From contig QNES01000007.1 in assembly GCA_003645255.1 (NCBI GenBank), positions 1 to 56,081 on the forward strand: 56,081 nt of DNA, written 5' to 3'. Below are positions 51,715 to 56,081 of the stretch, in pieces (the first letter of the stretch is position 1; every line of letters starts with the position of its first letter). A program made the position numbers and the translations under genes. This DNA is from Gammaproteobacteria bacterium (GTDB lineage Bacteria; Pseudomonadota; Gammaproteobacteria; Beggiatoales; Beggiatoaceae). The notes under the pieces are model-generated. The model saw nothing but the letters and a program-made list of their open reading frames with translations. It did not search any database and had not been told where the DNA came from.

Positions 51715-53877
51715 TTAATTTTCAGGTAGATTAGTATGAACCGGCAAACGCATAATAAAAGTACATCCCTGTCCCAATTCACTTTCAACGACAATATCCC
51801 CCCCCATAATTTGACAAAACTGTTTAGTAATGGCTAATCCTAAACCACTACTACTATATAGGTGTGTATGGGTTGTATCAGCCGGTATGAAAGCTTGAAA
51901 TAATTTTTGAATTTGCTCCTTTGTCATGCCAATACCTTGATCAGTGATGCGGAATAAAATCCAGTCCATAAGATTAACCGATTCTCGGGTGACGGTTATT
52001 GAAATCGTACTTTGTTTAGAGAATTTGGTCGCATTACTCAATAAAGTGAATAAATTGCGCCGTAATTTCGTTAAATCTGTGGACATCGTACCCAACGCTG
52101 AATCGCAATTTACTTTCAAAATATTGGATTGTTTTTCCAATAATGGTGCAATGGTACTTGCAACATCCTGAATCATGGGGGCTATATCAAAGGTATCTAT
52201 ATATAAATCCATTTTACTTGATTCCATTTTAGACAAATCTAATAGATTATTAATTAAATCCAACAAATGGTAGCTTGCCCCATGAATTTTTTGTAAATCA
52301 GGCAGAAAATCTTCCTGTTTTTGCTCTTTCGCATCTTCTTGCAACATTTCCGTATAACCAATAATAGCATTCATTGGGGTGCGGAGATCATGACTCATGT
52401 TTGCCAAAAAGTGTGATTTTACCTGGTTGGCTGTATCACTTTGCACTTTAGCACGTTTAGCTTCTAATTTATATTTTTGAATTTCTACTCGTGCTTTTTG
52501 GATTTGTAGGCGTGCTTTTTGTATTTTTTCATGAGCATTTTGCATTTTACGCCGGTTTTTGACTAATTGACTATGGTATCGTTTAATTTGCTCTTTTTGT
52601 TTAGCCTGAATTAAACGTGACGCTTCCAAGTGCATAAGATATTCATAACTTTCGCTACTGGTTTTAAGTATATCGCTGGCTAATTGTCTGAAAACTTTAG
52701 CTAACAGGCGTATTTCAGTGACACTTTTTCGACTAACCAATACTTTGCTGGGAGATTGGCTAAGCCCTTGAATGGTATTGAGTAAATTTGATATAGGCAA
52801 AATCAGAGTTTTGAAGAATACCCCTACCATAATCATTAAGCTTATGAAAATAATAGTGCCACTGATGATAAAGATGCCATAAAAGTTACCCTGTTTCAAT
52901 TCGCTTGTTTGTTGATAACTCACTAAAGTCCATGGCAAAGTCCCTAATTTTTTAGAAGATAGACTATATAGGTTCCCATTTCCATTTTTCACTTCTATAT
53001 AAGAAATATTTTGGTTAAGAACCTTTTTCCAAAACGGCTGTTTTAAATAAAAATATTGACGTTCTGTCGCATTGATAAAAGAAAGTTGCCTACTGCCTAT
53101 TTTCCCGATTTTGCTTAATAACAAACCTTTTTTGGAATCTACTAGCAACATTCCCCCAGTTTCCCCCAATTTTTGGTTTTCAACTTCTTCAAAAAATGGA
53201 TCAGCCAGTATGCTGATACCAACGACACCGGTAAAGGTTTGCATAAGCTTAAATCCTTGGCTAATACTAAACACAGGCACATTGTTGGTATAATCCTGAT
53301 CAAAATAAATGGGAGTAATTTGCATATCAACTGGAGCCTTGCCCTTGGTTTTAAAATGATACTTGCTCATGTAATACCAAGCATTTCTAGGATTATTGGC
53401 ATAACTGGGTTCATTAAATGATTTCTGTAGCATATATTGCGGATTGTTATATTTTTTGGTATTATGCAAAGCTATATTTTTGTAAACTAATAACAATTTG
53501 CCCCGATGATTAAAGAGTCGTTGCGCATGGTATGGTTCTATGGCAATATAATGACTATAATGATTTTTTTCAAACTGTAGATTGTCAGCCATCAAGTTTT
53601 GAAGAAACGCTATTTTATCATTCATGTTCTCAGATTTTGAATCCAAAATAGATACATACTTTTTAAGACGATAAACATTTTGCTTACCTAATTCAATTTC
53701 TTTATCTAATTGCTGTGCTAACGCAGTGACAGATTGTTCAAATTTAAAATAAGCAAATTGATTTTGTAATTGGCTATGTTTATTAATAAATAGTATGATA
53801 GAACATAAGACAATCAACGCGATAACCACCACAAAAAATAATAAAATATTCTTTATATTCAATAAATTATAATTCAT
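51715..53877 (-). CDS. membrane sensor histidine kinase, Cache type
   Basis: A 720-residue kinase. I use ATG 53877 (MNYNLLNIKNILLFFVVVIA) with AAGGA upstream; earlier Mets extend a basic segment. Helix 1 spans about residues 10-31. A large periplasmic part follows, Cache-like and ending near residue 330, then a second helix near 335-360, a HAMP-like segment (LILPISNLLNTIQG) and a long Lys-rich coiled coil (about 420-480). The HisKA motif is FLANMSHDLRTPMNAIIGYT with phospho-acceptor H496. The ATPase domain carries LLSNATKFS, DQGIGMTKEQ and SSGLGLAITKQFC. No receiver domain; the partner response regulator is not in the window. Confidence 0.92.
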   Translation of the reverse strand: MNYNLLNIKNILLFFVVVIALIVLCSIILFINKHSQLQNQFAYFKFEQSVTALAQQLDKEIELGKQNVYRLKKYVSILDSKSENMNDKIAFLQNLMADNLQFEKNHYSHYIAIEPYHAQRLFNHRGKLLLVYKNIALHNTKKYNNPQYMLQKSFNEPSYANNPRNAWYYMSKYHFKTKGKAPVDMQITPIYFDQDYTNNVPVFSISQGFKLMQTFTGVVGISILADPFFEEVENQKLGETGGMLLVDSKKGLLLSKIGKIGSRQLSFINATERQYFYLKQPFWKKVLNQNISYIEVKNGNGNLYSLSSKKLGTLPWTLVSYQQTSELKQGNFYGIFIISGTIIFISLMIMVGVFFKTLILPISNLLNTIQGLSQSPSKVLVSRKSVTEIRLLAKVFRQLASDILKTSSESYEYLMHLEASRLIQAKQKEQIKRYHSQLVKNRRKMQNAHEKIQKARLQIQKARVEIQKYKLEAKRAKVQSDTANQVKSHFLANMSHDLRTPMNAIIGYTEMLQEDAKEQKQEDFLPDLQKIHGASYHLLDLINNLLDLSKMESSKMDLYIDTFDIAPMIQDVASTIAPLLEKQSNILKVNCDSALGTMSTDLTKLRRNLFTLLSNATKFSKQSTISITVTRESVNLMDWILFRITDQGIGMTKEQIQKLFQAFIPADTTHTHLYSSSGLGLAITKQFCQIMGGDIVVESELGQGCTFIMRLPVHTNLPEN

Positions 53878-53940
53878 AACCATTCCTTTTTTGGCATGAT
53901 TTAAAAATGATGAAACAGACTTTTTTTGGTTGATTGGCAT

Positions 53941-54653
53941 CTTAATAATATACTACAAACGACTTCAGAACATTTTTGCTTCAATACCCAATTGGGAAAC
54001 GCTATAGTCATTGAGTCGCTTTATTAAATAGTTTGTAATGTGGTTAAGAAATTTGGGAATACGAAGTCGATATAAAAATGTAAAGTCATGAAAAAAAAGT
54101 GATGAAAAAAGCTTAACAATATCATAAATGGGTTGAATGGGAAGAACAGGCGTATATCGAAAAGTATCCTGATTTAATGACAGGGATTAGTTGTACAAAA
54201 CGACTGACAAAGTCCGTCTTCCTTTGTACCATCGGTTGGGACTGCTCAACCAGGACTCTAGTTGCAATTCTTCTGGATTATCAACAGAGAGCGAATTACA
54301 TATTCATAGATTTGAGTAGATTTATAGGAACAGATGAACCAATACAGGTTTACAGTGAACTGCTAAATAAAAAACTTCTGTAAAATCATATAGTTATAAA
54401 TAGGCACCTGTCCTGTACAAAGAATTTTTATCATAAAAAAAGCTGAAGTCAGCAATGATTACTGACGACAGCCTTGATAATCTTTGAAACGCGTGGGTTT
54501 CCTTTTAGGAGTGAGAATAAGCTGTGCTGCTAGCGACCCTATTTTTACTGAGTATTATAGTTAGGGATAAGACGATATACAGCTGTTTCACCAAAAGGAC
54601 TTCGCCTGTTAGCAAAGCGGCGCCAGCAAAATGATTTCTCCGACCCACTCTCT
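53941..54653. other. gene-poor interval upstream of the kinase and downstream of aspS
   Basis: A reading frame near 54130-54380 (WVEWEEQAYIEKYPDLMTGI and following) has no family I know and may be a decayed gene. GCTGAAGTCAG (54440) and CTGACGACAGC (54460) form an imperfect hairpin without a clear U-run. I see nothing else that I can support. Confidence 0.35.
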
Positions 54654-56081
54654 CTATTCCTTTTTAGTAGATTGTGGTGTTCGCAAACGAATATGCAATT
54701 CTTGTAATTGCGTTTGACTCGCTTGAGAGGGGGCAGAAGTGAGTAAACAACTCGCCGTTTGTGTTTTGGGAAAAGCAATGACATCACGAATAGAACTTGC
54801 ACCGCTCATGAGCATCACTAAACGATCTAAACCAAAAGCAATCCCCCCGTGAGGTGGACAACCATATTTCAGTGCTTCAAGCAAAAAGCCAAATTTTTCA
54901 TGCGCTTCTTCTTCACCAATACCCAGCATCCGAAAGACTGCCGATTGCATCTCTGGACGATGAATACGAATTGAGCCGCCACCAATTTCTTCACCATTCA
55001 AAACCATATCATAAGCACGCGATAAACAGGTACCCAAATTGGCTTCAAGGTTTTCAATATCTGATTCATTCGGTGCTGTGAAAGGATGGTGTAAGGATGT
55101 CCAACGTTTTTCTGTTTCATCCCATTCAAACATAGGATAATCCACTATCCACAAAGGTTTCCAGCCTTTTTGGACTAATTTCATATCGGTGCCGATTTTT
55201 AAACGTAACGCACCTAATGCTTCATTAACAATTTTAGCTTTATCCGCCCCAAAGAAAATCAAACTGCCCGAAGTCGCTTTGGTGCGTTTTAAAAGTGCCT
55301 CAATGGCGTTATCCGGTAAAAATTTGAGAATGGGAGATTGCAAGCCGTCACGCCCGGTACTTATATCATTCACCTTTATATAAGCTAAACCCTTGGCACC
55401 ATAATTTCCAACAAAACCGGTATAGTCATCAATTTGTTTACGAGATAATGTTTTACCATTAGGCACATAAAGGGCAGCAACACGCCCTTCAGGATCATTG
55501 GCTGGATTAGCAAAAACTTTAAATTTAACTTCGGTCATTAAATCGCTGATTTCAGTGATTTCCAAGGGGACGCGCAAATCAGGCTTATCTGTCCCATAGC
55601 ACTGCATAGCCTCATGATAGCTCATGACTGGAAATGGATCGGGCAACGATTCATTAAGCATTTCTTTAAACAGCAGACGTATCATAGATTCCATCAAATT
55701 TTTAATGACGGTTTCATCGACAAAGGACATTTCAATATCCAGTTGGGTAAATTCTGGCTGTCGATCTGCCCTTAAATCCTCATCACGAAAACAGCGTACA
55801 ATTTGATAATAACGCTCCATACCAGACATCATCAACAATTGCTTAAATAATTGTGGCGATTGTGGCAGAGCAAAAAACTGTCCGGAATGGGTGCGACTGG
55901 GAACTAAGTAATCGCGTGCGCCTTCGGGGGTTGCTTTGGTCAGCATGGGCGTTTCTATTTCTAAAAAGCCCTGTTCATCCAAAAAGTGACGCAAAAATGC
56001 GGTGATTTTCGCCCGTAATTGAATACGCGCCAACATCTGGGGACGACGTAAATCAATATAACGATAGCGTAATCGAATTTC
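54654..56081 (-). CDS. aspS: aspartyl-tRNA synthetase, C-terminal part (runs off window)
   Basis: The frame is open to the right edge (beyond 56081), where it reads [13 protein letters not shown], a motif before class II motif 1. Motif 1 (FLEIETPML), motif 2 ([19 protein letters not shown]) and motif 3 ([13 protein letters not shown]) are all present, plus the bacterial GAD insertion domain (about 160 residues in the middle). Full-length bacterial AspRS has about 590 residues; about 475 are visible, and the N-terminal anticodon-binding domain is missing. The C-terminus ends [13 protein letters not shown]. Confidence 0.95.
   Translation of the reverse strand, partial: EIRLRYRYIDLRRPQMLARIQLRAKITAFLRHFLDEQGFLEIETPMLTKATPEGARDYLVPSRTHSGQFFALPQSPQLFKQLLMMSGMERYYQIVRCFRDEDLRADRQPEFTQLDIEMSFVDETVIKNLMESMIRLLFKEMLNESLPDPFPVMSYHEAMQCYGTDKPDLRVPLEITEISDLMTEVKFKVFANPANDPEGRVAALYVPNGKTLSRKQIDDYTGFVGNYGAKGLAYIKVNDISTGRDGLQSPILKFLPDNAIEALLKRTKATSGSLIFFGADKAKIVNEALGALRLKIGTDMKLVQKGWKPLWIVDYPMFEWDETEKRWTSLHHPFTAPNESDIENLEANLGTCLSRAYDMVLNGEEIGGGSIRIHRPEMQSAVFRMLGIGEEEAHEKFGFLLEALKYGCPPHGGIAFGLDRLVMLMSGASSIRDVIAFPKTQTASCLLTSAPSQASQTQLQELHIRLRTPQSTKKE

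Noticed and set aside
54545-54802. 85-residue reverse-strand frame at the aspS end
   Set aside because: It overlaps the clearly coding C-terminus of aspS in another frame.
1-56081. tRNA or rRNA genes
   Set aside because: Scanning by eye for GGTTCGA-type T-loops and CCA-adjacent cloverleaf arms gave no convincing candidate. A dedicated search could still find one.

Overview
This AT-rich window has a gammaproteobacterial gene set: pheA, glgB, pyrE, ygfB-pepP, ung, galU, ftnA, aspS and an rnfB-like gene. It is also loaded with short intergenic palindromes. Heptamer arrays of TAACTGA run directly into start codons at 16820-16866 and 27190-27236, with weaker traces at 6208-6222 and 38476-38482. 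I recall such arrays as typical of large sulfur bacteria (Beggiatoaceae: Beggiatoa, Thioploca, Thiomargarita relatives), so that is my best guess at the source. It is inferred from repeats and gene content, not from a marker gene.

Layout. 1-2100 is decayed ground: a small antitoxin-like gene, an Excalibur-domain peptide without a standard start, an ATPase fragment and a Uma2 fragment. 2144-8824 holds an LplT-Aas phospholipid-repair fusion, two DUF488 genes and pheA. 8934-13089 holds two tandem metal-type P-ATPases. 13290-19146 holds a patatin lipase, glgB, rnfB-like, a lone V/A-ATPase subunit D and pyrE. 19287-25404 encodes two exported proteins, one a roughly 1500-residue DUF11/SdrD-type surface protein. 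25885-31000 has a DUF58 gene and a FecCD permease diverging from a 47-bp repeat array, an HTH protein, two related secreted proteins and a broken HigBA module. 31028-35257 is a housekeeping run (esterase, galU, ung, ygfB, pepP). 35500-39556 has a glycosyltransferase, an iron-linked cluster (ftnA with Fur-like boxes, a 48-residue Cys-rich peptide, a DUF2325 protein) and a retropepsin-like pair between two copies of a structured repeat. 39793-43034 has a bamD remnant, a 143-bp inverted-repeat element, a TolC-type channel and a DUF697-like membrane protein with a broken copy of itself. 44197-51569 holds a third and a fourth P-ATPase. The fourth is followed in the same direction by methyltransferase, cysteine-synthase-like and methyltransferase genes, and then by a second copy of the ATPase 3' end. 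The window closes with a Cache-type histidine kinase and the C-terminal part of aspS, which runs off the edge.

The main theme is four paralogous P-ATPases of about 672-682 residues. All lack an N-terminal metal-binding domain and the Cys-Pro-Cys motif of classical heavy-metal pumps. They share the window with a ferritin behind Fur-like sites, a TolC channel and a DUF697-like protein. An iron or other metal storage/compartment role is a reasonable hypothesis, but the sequence does not prove it. The most unusual unit is the ATPase plus three-enzyme cassette at 46750-51569. The second theme is repeats: at least three families of about 33-bp hairpins, two of which share a frame but carry covarying stem triplets, plus several small inverted-repeat elements, one with an apparent 11-bp target duplication.
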